Assembly: GCF_017316305.2 (NCBI RefSeq)
Contig: NZ_CP147250.1
Coordinates: 1,874,001 to 1,938,000 of the forward strand
Direction of reading: 5' to 3'
From: Enterococcus sp. DIV1094
GTDB lineage: Bacteria; Bacillota; Bacilli; Lactobacillales; Enterococcaceae
Length of the DNA stretch: 64,000 nt
Positions within the stretch are counted from its first letter, which is position 1. Each line of letters begins with the position of its first letter. The notes under the pieces are model-generated. The model saw only the letters and a program-made list of their open reading frames with translations. It ran no database searches and was not told the DNA's origin. The position numbers and the translations under genes were made by a program. This document shows positions 36,501 through 44,704 of this stretch, in pieces.

Positions 36501-36552
36501 ATTCTTTGGATTCCTAACGTATATAGTTATCAATAAAAAGAAAAAACGGTGA
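33550..36552 (+). CDS. Sortase-anchored adhesin with CnaB repeats
   Basis: 1000 residues from the TTG at 33550, preferred because AGAGGG lies 7 bases upstream; a GTG six codons earlier has no site. A signal peptide (about 1-35) and a large N-terminal adhesive region (about 45-480, MSCRAMM-like beta domains) are followed by five CnaB/SpaA-type domains (about 491-945). In these, the Lys of VLTKTD and the Glu of ETKAPTGY fit the isopeptide-bond pattern. The end has FPKTG (about 963), a membrane span and KKKKR. Domains two to four are almost identical. The protein would be covalently linked to the wall and bind host or plant matrix; the ligand is unknown. Likely controlled by Mga-like regulator 3. 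Confidence 0.92.
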   Translation: MRNKKATFFLNLLTSIILIIGQLGFLPLIGSSSEISPRIVGDDPGISISGPSIIESRQQVELNIHLASSAGGIDEDGKIQISIPHEIVQDESDLLNKLIIGEPFYLDDSSLTKDSQGDYVLTVFYDHTKISQTDAVGYTFTIKFIAPIFNVGDESIPDFVEFPVEFYKGNNLVSSDQLNSEVHRLNNSLPNLSKWSTRPKKIIDGNEVALMSLDKPASNIYAITVNYDQKSMKNVKLTDTIPEGTQLTDPDTYIPAVGDLTPYQHIRIAKVTSRKADGTPNEWKYVTSELSNKITVNNQGFTIDFGDVTTEDSYVVMYGEEILGNPTPAEFGVKNNHAAIYSNDSLVSSYDSAMALDESSYSGISLNKKVEQTTLADTEGILDYTLTLKSSSGSIPAGTVISDPLPDYTTYQTTVSKNDTKVSDAVYDSTTRKVSYTLLDTLEEGESLTIVFNAVYNNKDAQAGDKIINKASINYNGTSIYSNDAVTILDGSAYLTKIASENKNPLAGAVFKVVDSKGQTVLENLVSDSSGKVNTGLLPPGDYQFIETQAPENYAIDPTPVSFTVVSGQEVPVVLSKTNSLDTGGVVLTKTDDQSGEGLAGAVFELQDKEGKKLQSGLTTDASGKLAIDELAPGEYQLVETKAPTGYDLDKKPVSFTIEKGQTEAVEVTKTNHLTPGGVVLTKTDDQSGEGLAGAVFELQDKEGKKLQSGLTTDASGKLAIDELAPGEYQLVETKAPTGYDLDKKPVSFTIEKGQTEAVEVTKTNHLTPGGVVLTKTDDQSGEGLAGAVFELQDKEGKKLQSGLTTDASGKLAIDELAPGEYQLVETKAPTGYDLDKKPVSFTIEKGQTEAVEVTKTNTRKANSILLEKIDSQSGEKLANASFMIKDQKGKIVQKNLKTDSSGHLSIEGLPEGSYELIETKAPEGYILDDRPIAFNISKRNESVELTKENDPKKVNQKTDESFPKTGEQRQPLLVLFGVLILILFFGFLTYIVINKKKKR
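35299..36135 (+). repeat. Three tandem 279-bp repeats in the CnaB adhesin gene
   Basis: Units start at 35299, 35578 and 35857 with exact 279-bp spacing (93 residues each). They are almost identical at DNA level (for example one GAT/GAC difference), showing recent duplication or homogenisation. Confidence 0.95.
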
Positions 36553-36561
36553 GTAATGAGA

Positions 36562-36596
36562 GAGACCAGAAAAATACTCTGGTCTCTTTATTTTGT
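36562..36596 (+). terminator. Terminator after the CnaB adhesin gene
   Basis: GAGACCAGA pairs perfectly with TCTGGTCTC across a 7-base loop, followed by TTTATTTT. Confidence 0.9.
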
Positions 36597-36729
36597 GCTC
36601 CCCTAAATCTTAGAAGAGTAAATCAATATTTGGGATTTCAAATGGTGAATATTAGGCAAATAGTTTAAAAAAAAAGAATAGACTTCTACTTATTGGCTAT
36701 ATATTAGTTAAAGGAGAGAAGAACTAAAA

Positions 36730-37869
36730 ATGTCAAAAATAAAAGTAATGTCTATATTTGGTACTCGGCCTGAAGCAATCAAGATGATTCCGTTAATAAA
36801 AAAATTAGAAAAAGATGCTCGCTTTACATCAATAGTCGTCATAACAGCACAACACCGTGAAATGTTAGATCAAGTATTGCAATATTTTAATATTGTACCG
36901 GATTATGACTTGGATGTCATGGAAAGTAATCAAACTTTGACAAGTATCACTACAAAAATATTAGAAAAGTTGACACCTATTTTGGTAACAGAAAAACCAG
37001 ATATCGTCTTGGTACATGGGGATACTACGACAACTTATGCGAGTGCATTAGCTGCTTTTTATCAACAAATCAAAATTGGGCACGTAGAAGCTGGTCTTCG
37101 AACATGGAATAAACGTTCACCATATCCGGAGGAAGCAAATCGACAATTGACTGATATTCTAAGCGATCTTTACTTTGCGCCGACAGAAAGAAGTAAGGAA
37201 AATTTGGAAAAGGAAAACCACTCTCTTGATAGAATCTATATCACTGGAAATACAGCAATTGATACGATGAAATATACAATCAAGGAAAAATATAGTCATC
37301 CCTATCTACCAGAACTGAAAGAGAATAGAAAAATGATTGTAGTGACTATGCATCGAAGAGAAAACCTCGGAGAGCCAATGGAGAATGTGTGTCGGGCAAT
37401 TCATAGGGTTGCTTCTTCCTATCCGAATATTGAATTTGTTTTTCCGATGCATCGCAATCCTAAGGTTAGAGAAAAAGTAGTAAAGATACTAGGTGATTTG
37501 CCTAACATTCATTTGATTGAACCGTTAGATGTCGTGGATTTTCATAATTTTATTGCCCGTAGTTATATGATCTTGACAGACTCGGGTGGGGTGCAAGAAG
37601 AAGCCCCATCATTGGGGGTACCAGTTCTAGTTTTACGTGACACGACAGAAAGACCAGAAGGCGTAGCTGCGAATACTCTTAAACTTGTCGGCACGAATGA
37701 AGAAAACGTGTATCGTGAAATAAAAAACTTGATCGAAAATGAAATTGATCATAAAAAAATGGCACAGGCGTCTAATCCTTATGGAGATGGAAGAGCAAGT
37801 GAACGAATCATAGAAGCAATTGCAAATGAGTTTCATCATTTAAATCAAGGCATCAGTGGAGATTTTTAA
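36730..37869 (+). CDS. wecB: UDP-N-acetylglucosamine 2-epimerase
   Basis: 379 residues, the usual length of non-hydrolysing WecB/MnaA. It interconverts UDP-GlcNAc and UDP-ManNAc. Family motifs: GTRPEAIKMIPL (about 10), VHGDTTTTYASAL (about 95), GHVEAGLRTWNKRSPYPEE (about 117), TMHRRENLG and LTDSGGVQEEAPSLGVPVL (about 284). AAAGGAGAG precedes ATG. It supplies the dehydrogenase encoded at 18669-19880, and the pair leads to UDP-ManNAcA. It is followed by an LCP gene 26 bp away. Its distance from the main polysaccharide operon is filled by the adhesin cassette. Confidence 0.95.
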   Translation: MSKIKVMSIFGTRPEAIKMIPLIKKLEKDARFTSIVVITAQHREMLDQVLQYFNIVPDYDLDVMESNQTLTSITTKILEKLTPILVTEKPDIVLVHGDTTTTYASALAAFYQQIKIGHVEAGLRTWNKRSPYPEEANRQLTDILSDLYFAPTERSKENLEKENHSLDRIYITGNTAIDTMKYTIKEKYSHPYLPELKENRKMIVVTMHRRENLGEPMENVCRAIHRVASSYPNIEFVFPMHRNPKVREKVVKILGDLPNIHLIEPLDVVDFHNFIARSYMILTDSGGVQEEAPSLGVPVLVLRDTTERPEGVAANTLKLVGTNEENVYREIKNLIENEIDHKKMAQASNPYGDGRASERIIEAIANEFHHLNQGISGDF

Positions 37870-37895
37870 ATTTAATAAAAAAAGGAGCAAAAATA

Positions 37896-38828
37896 ATGTC
37901 AATGGTTAAACGAATCTTTCTTTCTATTTTAGCGGTCATGTTGATTGTCGTTATTGGGATTATTGGCTATGTCGGAAAAATCTATTTTGATGTGAAAGCA
38001 ACAGCAAATGAATCCTATGAAGCAATCGAACGAACAGACGGTTCAAAAAATGACAGCTTAGATTATGAGTCTGGCGAACCTTTTTCTGTCTTATTGTTAG
38101 GAACGGATAGCGGTGATTTAGGTAGAACAGAGCAAGGGCGATCAGATACGATGATTGTTGCTACAGTCAATCCTAAAAAAGAAACAACCACATTAGTCAG
38201 CATTCCAAGAGATACTTATACAGAAATCGTAGGGCATGGTACAACGGATAAAATCAATCACGCCTATGCTTATGGGGGCGTTCCTATGTCACTATCAACT
38301 GTAGAAAATTTATTAAATGTTCCGATTGATTATTATGTTCAAATCGATTTAAAAGGCATGCAAGAATTAGTTGATGCTGTGGGCGGTGTTGACGTAAATA
38401 ATGCCTTCAGTTTTAATTATGAAGGAACCGATTTCCCAATCGGAAAATTACACTTGGATGGCGAAAAGGCGCTCAAATATTCTCGGATGCGTTACGATGA
38501 TCCTGATGGCGATTATGGTCGGCAAAAGAGACAACGACAAATTGTTACTGGTATTATAGACCAATTGAAATCAATAAAAACCTTGACGAATTATAAAGAT
38601 TTCCTAGAAATAATTGGTGGAAATATGAAAACTGACGTACCGTGGAACATGATGCAAAGTATGGTTAAACAATACCGACCAGCACTGAAAAAAATAAAAT
38701 CAGATCAACTAATGGGTACAGGTTTTACTGGAGATGGAGTGACAGGTGAACAAGGTATCTCTTACCAAAAAGTAGAAGAAAAAGAATTAACACGGATACA
38801 GAATGAATTAAAAGAACAATTAAAATAA
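37896..38828 (+). CDS. LytR-CpsA-Psr family glycopolymer transferase
   Basis: 310 residues: a short cytoplasmic start, one membrane span (about 6-27) and an outer LCP domain. Conserved residues seen: LLLGTDS (about 69), GRSDTMIVATVNP, TTLVSIPRDTY with the catalytic-type Arg and Asp (about 101), KINHAYAYGG (about 121) and RMRYDDPDGDYGRQKRQRQ (about 197). LCP enzymes move lipid-linked polymers to peptidoglycan, so this one probably attaches the polysaccharide made by this locus to the wall. It is co-transcribed with wecB and followed by a strong terminator. Confidence 0.93.
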   Translation: MSMVKRIFLSILAVMLIVVIGIIGYVGKIYFDVKATANESYEAIERTDGSKNDSLDYESGEPFSVLLLGTDSGDLGRTEQGRSDTMIVATVNPKKETTTLVSIPRDTYTEIVGHGTTDKINHAYAYGGVPMSLSTVENLLNVPIDYYVQIDLKGMQELVDAVGGVDVNNAFSFNYEGTDFPIGKLHLDGEKALKYSRMRYDDPDGDYGRQKRQRQIVTGIIDQLKSIKTLTNYKDFLEIIGGNMKTDVPWNMMQSMVKQYRPALKKIKSDQLMGTGFTGDGVTGEQGISYQKVEEKELTRIQNELKEQLK

Positions 38829-38852
38829 TGAGATGCACCTATTAAAAATAAG

Positions 38853-38904
38853 AAAAACAATGAAAGAAATCCAAAATTTGGATTTCTTTCATTGTTTTTT
38901 TGAA
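38853..38904 (+). terminator. Terminator after the LCP gene
   Basis: AAACAATGAAAGAAATCC and GGATTTCTTTCATTGTTT form an 18-bp perfect stem followed by more T. Confidence 0.92.
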
Positions 38905-38967
38905 CGTATAAAAAATAATAATTTGGTAAAATCTAACTTATAGACGTCCATTATATATTGTTTTTAT

Positions 38968-39014
38968 AGGTACTGCCCGTTAGTGAAGTTTCAGGCAGTA
39001 CCTGATTTTTGTTT
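38968..39014 (+). terminator. Orphan hairpin with T-rich tail
   Basis: AGGTACTGCC (38968-38977) pairs perfectly with GGCAGTACCT (38994-39003), followed by GATTTTTGTTT. No gene precedes it within the 60 bp after the LCP terminator, so it may end a short RNA. Confidence 0.6.
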
Positions 39015-39535
39015 ATAGAGAGTAGCATATTGAGGTAGAGAGCAGACATTTTGAGGGTGAATAAAAATATCAGGATTTTCAAGGTTGTGTTTGTTATGAA
39101 AATATTAATATGCTGGAATTTTTAGAAATCAACTGAGTAAGACAACAAGATATTAAATTGGATTTTATTCTTGTATTGAGAATAATTATTTTGATATGCT
39201 TGAGTAAGAAGTTTACTTGAAAAGAGGCTATTGCTATTGAAGTGTAGAGCCACAAAATTAGGGAATCATTCATAAAAGTGACTCATCAAATTTTTATGGA
39301 TTTTTCCGCTTATTTACAAAAAAATCACACGGATTCCGGTGTGAGCCTGACTTTAAGTTAATAAAAGTATTAGTTGTTTATTCTAGACTCAGCACTATCT
39401 GTTTAGGATAAGGGAATATAATGATCATGATATGAAATAGAAATATCTTCGTGAAGGTTGATAAAATCCGATGTTTTTTACTTGTTGTGACAATACTTAT
39501 CCTTATTGAGTAGAAAAAAGACAAAGGAGTAAAAG
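39015..39535. other. Gene-free region
   Basis: About 520 bp of AT-rich DNA without an open frame that has a ribosome binding site. Nothing recognised apart from a small TCACAC/GTGTGA hairpin near 39325-39344. Confidence 0.4.
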
Positions 39536-39694
39536 TAAGCTCACGGTCACTATATTTGCTGAAACGAATTTATTTTTGACAACTCATAATGGATAAAAAC
39601 ACGAAGAAAAATATATTCAACTATGACTTTCATGCTTGATCTAGGTTTAGGTTTACGAGTGTAATCATGGTTGTCATATAGTGACCGAAGCTTA
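39536..39694. repeat. Inverted-repeat-ended element, copy D
   Basis: The left end TAAGCTCACGGTCACTATA (39536-39554) is the inverted counterpart of the right end TATAGTGACCGAAGCTTA (39677-39694). The right end is identical to copy A over 18 bp, and similarity to A continues to about 39768. The internal CTCATAATGGATAAAA and CTAGGTTTAGGTTTA match copy A. No open frame. Confidence 0.7.
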
Positions 39695-39768
39695 TCAACT
39701 ATCATATCAAGTTATTTCCAACAAAAATACTCATAAAATGGTTTTTAAAAAGTTACTATTAGTTATTA

Positions 39769-40001
39769 AAGACAGCAATACACAGAAAGAAAATACACTG
39801 GTTAAAAAGGGAATATTTACAATATAAAAGGACATGAGGTTATTTGGTGGAGGAAGCATAATAAAAGCCCTCAACACACAAAAAATAATTCGATCATTGA
39901 TAACCAAATGATGTATCATTCCTTAGATGTAACATGACACATCGTTTAAATTGACTGATGATCATCCTATTTTATTTGTTGTCAGAAAGGAGAACCTACC
40001 T
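39769..40001. other. Gene-free stretch before the YjbR-like gene
   Basis: No supported gene. A plausible AAAGGAG lies at the right edge for the next gene. Confidence 0.35.
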
Positions 40002-40357
40002 ATGGACCTAACACAAAAACTCATCGATTTCACAGCTACCTTAAAAGACGTCCAAATCGATCATCCTTTTGCAAAATTTCCTGAGTATATCGTGTTGCGG
40101 CATCGATCGTCAGGTAAATGGTTTGGCTTGGTCGTTTCTATTGAAAAAGACAAATTGGGATTGGATGGGAAGGAAAAGTACCACTCCTCAATGTGAAAGC
40201 TGATCAAGAAATCATTTCGATTCTGAAAAAGAGTGAGGGGTATTATCCTGCCTATCATATGAATAAGAACCATTGGATCAGTGTGGCGCTGAATGGTGCA
40301 GTTGAAGAAAAACAAGTTGTCTACTTGCTGAAAGATAGTTATGAGTTGACGAAATAA
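40002..40357 (+). pseudogene. MmcQ/YjbR-family protein gene broken by a frameshift
   Basis: From the ATG at 40002 (AAAGGAG upstream) the frame reads a normal YjbR start (MDLTQKLIDFTATLKDVQID, HPFAKFPEYIVLRH, WFGLVVSIEKDKLGLDGKEK) and stops at 40196. Another frame takes over at about 40170-40185 with PLLNVKADQEIISIL and MNKNHWISVALNGAVEEKQV to the stop at 40357. Joined, they give about 118 residues, the normal family length. One missing or extra base explains this. The family adopts a CyaY-like fold and its role is unclear. Real loss or a sequencing slip are both possible. Confidence 0.8.
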
Positions 40358-40387
40358 ATGAATTGAATCCCTCGCTTCATTACGAAA

Positions 40388-40419
40388 AACAATCCAACGA
40401 TCACTTGGGTTGTTTTTTT
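40388..40419 (+). terminator. Terminator after the YjbR-like pseudogene
   Basis: AACAATCCAA pairs with TTGGGTTGTT (one mismatch) across a 7-base loop and is followed by TTTTTG. Confidence 0.75.
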
Positions 40420-40580
40420 GTTTACATAAAAATAGAGCGCTATCTTTTTGTTCTAAAAATATTAATAAAAAAATTACACAAAAAACAGATTAGCTTTAGA
40501 AAGAGAATAGGTCTGTTATGTATGATAGTAAACATAACAAGCGAAACATAACTAAAACAAATAGAAGAGGATGGTTTTTT

Positions 40581-40811
40581 ATGATGAAAAAAGGAACAAA
40601 GTATAAAGGGTATCTTGTATTAGCTTTTTCAATCGGCCTTTTAGCAGGCTGTGGTTCAGGGACAAAAGAGTCGAATGAGGCTGAAATACCAAATGTGAAA
40701 AGCGAGAGAAAAGTGACTGTTGATGGAAAAGAAGGAACGGAACTAGTTATGGATGATGGAACGGTTGTTCAAATGTTTGATGAAGAAGTGTCGGAAAAAG
40801 AAGAGGAATGA
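40581..40811 (+). CDS. Small lipoprotein heading an ABC efflux operon
   Basis: 76 residues from the ATG at 40581, which follows AGAGGATGG; upstream ATGs have no such site. A lipoprotein signal with lipobox LAGC (Cys about 22) is followed by a short, very acidic mature part (VDGKEGTELVMDDGTVVQMF, ending SEKEEE). No family was recognised. It lies 61 bp before the adaptor gene of the ABC system and is probably part of the same operon. It may assist the adaptor or transporter at the membrane surface, but that is only an inference. Confidence 0.7.
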   Translation: MMKKGTKYKGYLVLAFSIGLLAGCGSGTKESNEAEIPNVKSERKVTVDGKEGTELVMDDGTVVQMFDEEVSEKEEE

Positions 40812-40872
40812 GCTTTGGATAGAATTATATAAGCGCTTTTTTAATGACTGATCTTAATGAAGGAGTAGGTAC

Positions 40873-42126
40873 ATGAAGCAAAAAAAAAGAACAAAGTTCA
40901 ACCGAAAATGGTATTTGCCAATAGCTGTCATCGTCGTTTTACTAGGGATTGGTGCGATCAGTCTGGTTGCAACCAGTGGCGGCACGAAAGAAAATAGTTC
41001 AGCAACAACGATTGAAGCACGCTCTGTTAAATCTCTCATCGATGAAGTAAAATCTGGAAACTTGATCTTAGCTGGGAAAGTCATGCCAAATAATAGTAAT
41101 AAAATCAAAATCGATCCGGAACGTGGGTCAGTAAAAGAAATTTTGGTAAATGAAGGAGATGTCATTGAAAAAGGGCAACCTTTATTTACGTACCAAACAG
41201 ATCAGCAGACAAAAGTGGCTGAAGCTGAAATGGATGTAGAAATCAAAGTGAGAGCGGTAGAACAAGCACGAGCGACTGCAAGTCAAAAATGGACGGCACA
41301 TAATCAAAAAGTAGCAGAGCTCGGAAAAGCAAGACAGGATTATGCAAAAGAAAAATCGGAAGAGTTGCAAAGTACGATCAAAGCGTTAGAAGGAGAAGTC
41401 ACAGGTTTACATGCAGAAGCTATTGCTGGCGACAATGAAGTGAAGAATGCAGAAACAGAATTAAGAAGGGCGCAATTACTTCTGGAAAACGAAAAAGGAC
41501 GTTTGAATGAAGACACAGTGACAGCTGATCACTCAGGAAGAATCAAATCATTGAATCGCGACTTAGTCAATCAATCCAAAGAACGTCAAAAAGAAGAAAA
41601 CTTTATGGAGATCCTTGATGATTCCAACTTGTATGTGGATGGTCAAGTCACTGAATTTGATCGTGAAAAGGTCGCTGTCGATCAGCGAGTAGAAATCATG
41701 GATCGTAAAAACCAAGAGAATACTTGGCAAGGAAGCATTGTGCAGGTGGCAAACTTAACGAATGAGGCAAAACAAGACGATCAAAAAGAAGAGAACCCTA
41801 ATTTATCTAAGTTTCCTTATAAAGTTAAGATTGATCCAAAAGAAGAGATGCCATTGATTGGTTCGAATGTGTATGTCAATGTTTTACCGAAAGATTTTGT
41901 GGCTGGAAAAGTGATCATCAATCAAAGATACCTCATGGAAAAAGATGAAAAGTATTATGTCTGGAAAGTAGAAAATGATCGGATCAAAGAGCATGAAGTA
42001 AAGGTAAATCTGATGGAGGATGAACTCGCAGAAATAGTCGAAGGATTGACAGTTGAAGATCAGCTTGCTTTGCCACAAACAGGAATGGTCGAAGGAATGG
42101 AGGTTGGTGCGAGTGTTGACGCTTAA
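40873..42126 (+). CDS. Membrane fusion (adaptor) protein of a MacAB-like exporter
   Basis: 417 residues: basic N-terminus, one membrane span (about 13-33), a biotinyl-lipoyl-like half (GSVKEILVNEGDVIEKGQPL, about 77-96), a long coiled coil (about 115-215), the second lipoyl half and a beta-barrel segment. This is the HlyD/MacA layout as found in Gram-positive ABC exporters. ATG follows GAAGGAGTAGG. It overlaps the ATPase gene by 14 bp. The substrate is unknown; peptides or lipid-directed antibiotics are typical for this type. Confidence 0.9.
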   Translation: MKQKKRTKFNRKWYLPIAVIVVLLGIGAISLVATSGGTKENSSATTIEARSVKSLIDEVKSGNLILAGKVMPNNSNKIKIDPERGSVKEILVNEGDVIEKGQPLFTYQTDQQTKVAEAEMDVEIKVRAVEQARATASQKWTAHNQKVAELGKARQDYAKEKSEELQSTIKALEGEVTGLHAEAIAGDNEVKNAETELRRAQLLLENEKGRLNEDTVTADHSGRIKSLNRDLVNQSKERQKEENFMEILDDSNLYVDGQVTEFDREKVAVDQRVEIMDRKNQENTWQGSIVQVANLTNEAKQDDQKEENPNLSKFPYKVKIDPKEEMPLIGSNVYVNVLPKDFVAGKVIINQRYLMEKDEKYYVWKVENDRIKEHEVKVNLMEDELAEIVEGLTVEDQLALPQTGMVEGMEVGASVDA

Positions 42127-42796
42127 CAACATCCATAAGTCTTATTGGCAAGGCGGAAAAGAGCTGCAAGTTCTTAAAGATATCTCTTTGCAGATCAATG
42201 AAGGCGAATTAGTTGCGATCATGGGGCCTTCAGGATCAGGAAAATCAACATTGATGAATATCATCGGTTGTTTGGACACGGCGACCTCAGGAGATTATAT
42301 CGTTGAAGGAACTGACGTCAAAACGCTAGCTGACAATTCATTGGCTGATTTTCGCAATGCAAAAATCGGTTTTGTTTTCCAGAATTTCAATCTTATGCCA
42401 AAATTGTCCGTTTCGCAGAATGTGGAAATGCCTTTAACATATAAGAAAGTCAATAAAAAAGAGCGACGTAAGCGTGCGTTGGATATGTTGCAGCTCGTCG
42501 GTTTAGAGGATCGAAGTGAATTCAAACCGATGGAATTATCTGGAGGACAAAAACAGCGAGTGGCGATTGCGAGAGCTTTAGTCACCAATCCTAGTTTTGT
42601 TTTAGGCGATGAGCCGACAGGGGCACTTGATACAAAAACAAGTAGTCAAATCATGGAGCTATTCAAGCAATTCCATCAAGCGGGAAAGACGATTATTCTC
42701 ATTACTCATGAGCCAGAAATCGCAGCGTTATGTCAACGAACGATTACTTTACGAGATGGTCAAATAATCAGCGACGAACAAAATGAAGTGAGGTGA
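42113..42796 (+). CDS. ABC transporter ATPase, MacB/LolD-like
   Basis: 227 residues from the GTG at 42113, which has GGAGG 9 bases upstream and gives the usual start MLTLNNIHKSYWQGG. Walker A is GPSGSGKST (about 41-49), the Q-loop is VFQNFNLMP, the signature is LSGGQKQRVAIARAL (about 142) and Walker B is VLGDEPTGALD (about 163). It energises the permease encoded 6 bp downstream. The coupled start inside the adaptor gene suggests balanced expression. Confidence 0.93.
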   Translation: MLTLNNIHKSYWQGGKELQVLKDISLQINEGELVAIMGPSGSGKSTLMNIIGCLDTATSGDYIVEGTDVKTLADNSLADFRNAKIGFVFQNFNLMPKLSVSQNVEMPLTYKKVNKKERRKRALDMLQLVGLEDRSEFKPMELSGGQKQRVAIARALVTNPSFVLGDEPTGALDTKTSSQIMELFKQFHQAGKTIILITHEPEIAALCQRTITLRDGQIISDEQNEVR

Positions 42797-42802
42797 TCGG
42801 AA

Positions 42803-44035
42803 ATGGAAGAAATCAGATTTGCCTTACAATCGATCTTTGCTCATAAAATGCGTTCGATATTGACCATGCTAGGTGTTATCATTGGGATTGCTGCCATTAT
42901 TTCGATTTTCAGTATCATCGGAGGTAACACCGAAAAAATGAAACGAGAAATGATTGGTGGCAACAATAATACGATGAATATCCAATATGACAGAAAAAGT
43001 GCTTTCCAACAGAACCTTATGTCTGGTGGAATCCTGTCTGACAAGGAAGAGAAAAAACCGTTATATTTTCCATTTTTGGGTGAGGAGGTACTGAAGCAAA
43101 TCAATGAAATACCAGAAGTCTTAGCGAGTGGTTTGTCCTATCAAAAAGATGGGAAAATCTATAGGAAAGCAAAAGGAACCGACGCCAAAGTTTCTGCTGT
43201 CACTTCATCTGTTGAGGAGTTAGAGCAATTAAACTTCATCAAAGGAGAAGGATTTGGTTCTCAAGCATTTAAAGAGAATCAACAAGTGATTTTTTTAGAA
43301 AATGAGCTATATGATGAACTGTTTCCGAATGAAGAAGGTATAGGACAGTTTGTCGAAGTGAATGGTGTTCCCTTTAAAGTTCAAGGTGTATTTAAATTAG
43401 ATCCAAATAGTAGCAATATATTTAGTTTTGAAAAACGAGCTTATGTTCCTTTGCAGCAAGCACATAAACTATCTGATGAGTTGGATATTGTACCACTTGT
43501 CACGATCCAAACAAATCATACCGATCAATTACAAACTGCTTCGGAAAAAGCAGCAGAGATCCTTAACCAACAGATCCCACCATCCGATTATGAGTATGGG
43601 ATAATGAATCTTAGCGAATTTGCCAGGGAATTGGAACGAATGAATCAATCAAGTTTTATTCTTTTAACTGGTATAGCAAGTATCTCTTTATTGGTCGGAG
43701 GGATCGGTGTGATGAATATCATGTTGGTTTCAGTTACAGAAAGAACGAAAGAAATTGGGATAAAGAAAGCCCTCGGTGCAAGAAGAAAAACTATTTTAAA
43801 ACAGTTTTTAGTCGAAGCGGTCGTCCTGACTTTGATTGGTGGTGTGCTGGGTGTGCTGATTGGATTACTCAGTGGCTATGCCATTACTCAGTCGCTTGAT
43901 TATCCTTATATCGTATCCGCACTTTCAATTGTCGGCAGTTTGATTTTCAGTTCAATGATGGGAATCATATTCGGTCTATTGCCGGCAATGAAAGCATCAA
44001 AATTAAACCCTATCGAGGCGCTTCGCTTTGAATAA
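42803..44035 (+). CDS. ABC transporter permease, MacB/FtsX-like
   Basis: 410 residues with the four-span MacB topology: one span near the start (about 18-40), a large outer domain (about 50-280) and three spans near the end (about 285-310, 335-360, 375-395). The RTKEIGIKKALGARRKTILK segment (about 313-332) is the FtsX-family coupling region, and KASKLNPIEALRFE is the usual end. With the adaptor and ATPase it would form a tripartite-like exporter without an outer-membrane part. It is followed 12 bp later by its response regulator. Confidence 0.93.
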   Translation: MEEIRFALQSIFAHKMRSILTMLGVIIGIAAIISIFSIIGGNTEKMKREMIGGNNNTMNIQYDRKSAFQQNLMSGGILSDKEEKKPLYFPFLGEEVLKQINEIPEVLASGLSYQKDGKIYRKAKGTDAKVSAVTSSVEELEQLNFIKGEGFGSQAFKENQQVIFLENELYDELFPNEEGIGQFVEVNGVPFKVQGVFKLDPNSSNIFSFEKRAYVPLQQAHKLSDELDIVPLVTIQTNHTDQLQTASEKAAEILNQQIPPSDYEYGIMNLSEFARELERMNQSSFILLTGIASISLLVGGIGVMNIMLVSVTERTKEIGIKKALGARRKTILKQFLVEAVVLTLIGGVLGVLIGLLSGYAITQSLDYPYIVSALSIVGSLIFSSMMGIIFGLLPAMKASKLNPIEALRFE

Positions 44036-44047
44036 GGAGAGGTACAC

Positions 44048-44704
44048 ATGGAGAAAATTCTAGTAGTTGAAGATGAATATATGATCAATCAAATCGTAAC
44101 GGAATTTTTAAAAGAGCGAAAATATGAGGTCTGTTCAGTCAGGAGTGGCGAACAGGCATTGGAAGTTTTTGCTGAGGAAACATTTGACTTGATCCTATTG
44201 GACATTATGTTGCCTGGGATAAGGGGGACGGATGTTTTAAAGAAAATAAGAGAAACTTCGGATGTGCCCATCATCATGTTAACTGCGTTAGATGATGAAT
44301 ATACGCAATTACTCAGTTTCTCTCATTTGATCAGTGACTATGTGGTTAAACCTTTTTCACCGCTTATTTTGATCAAACGTATCGAAAATGTTTTTCGGTT
44401 GAATAAAGGAAATCCACATATAACTATCGGAGAGTATGCCATTGATTTAGATGGTGGTCTTGTAAAACATCAGACAGAAGAAATCCACTTAACCAGAAAA
44501 GAGTATGATATTTTAGTGGTTCTGATAAGGAATAAAGGGAAAATCGTCACGCGAGAACAATTGGTTTATCAAGTTTGGTCGTATGAATATCATTTGGAGA
44601 ATCGCATATTAGATAATCATATTAAAAACATTCGAAAGAAAATGCCTCTATTATCGATAAAAACAATTAAAAATAGAGGTTATCAATTAGAGGTTTCACC
44701 ATGA
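44048..44704 (+). CDS. OmpR-family response regulator
   Basis: 218 residues. The receiver domain has the acidic pocket (VVEDE), the phospho-acceptor Asp in LILLDIMLPG (about 53), Thr in MLTALDDEY and Lys in VVKPFSP (about 101). A winged-helix DNA-binding domain (about 125-215, LTRKEYDILVVLIRNKGKIV) follows. It overlaps the kinase gene by 4 bp and most likely controls the exporter operon it belongs to. Confidence 0.95.
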   Translation: MEKILVVEDEYMINQIVTEFLKERKYEVCSVRSGEQALEVFAEETFDLILLDIMLPGIRGTDVLKKIRETSDVPIIMLTALDDEYTQLLSFSHLISDYVVKPFSPLILIKRIENVFRLNKGNPHITIGEYAIDLDGGLVKHQTEEIHLTRKEYDILVVLIRNKGKIVTREQLVYQVWSYEYHLENRILDNHIKNIRKKMPLLSIKTIKNRGYQLEVSP

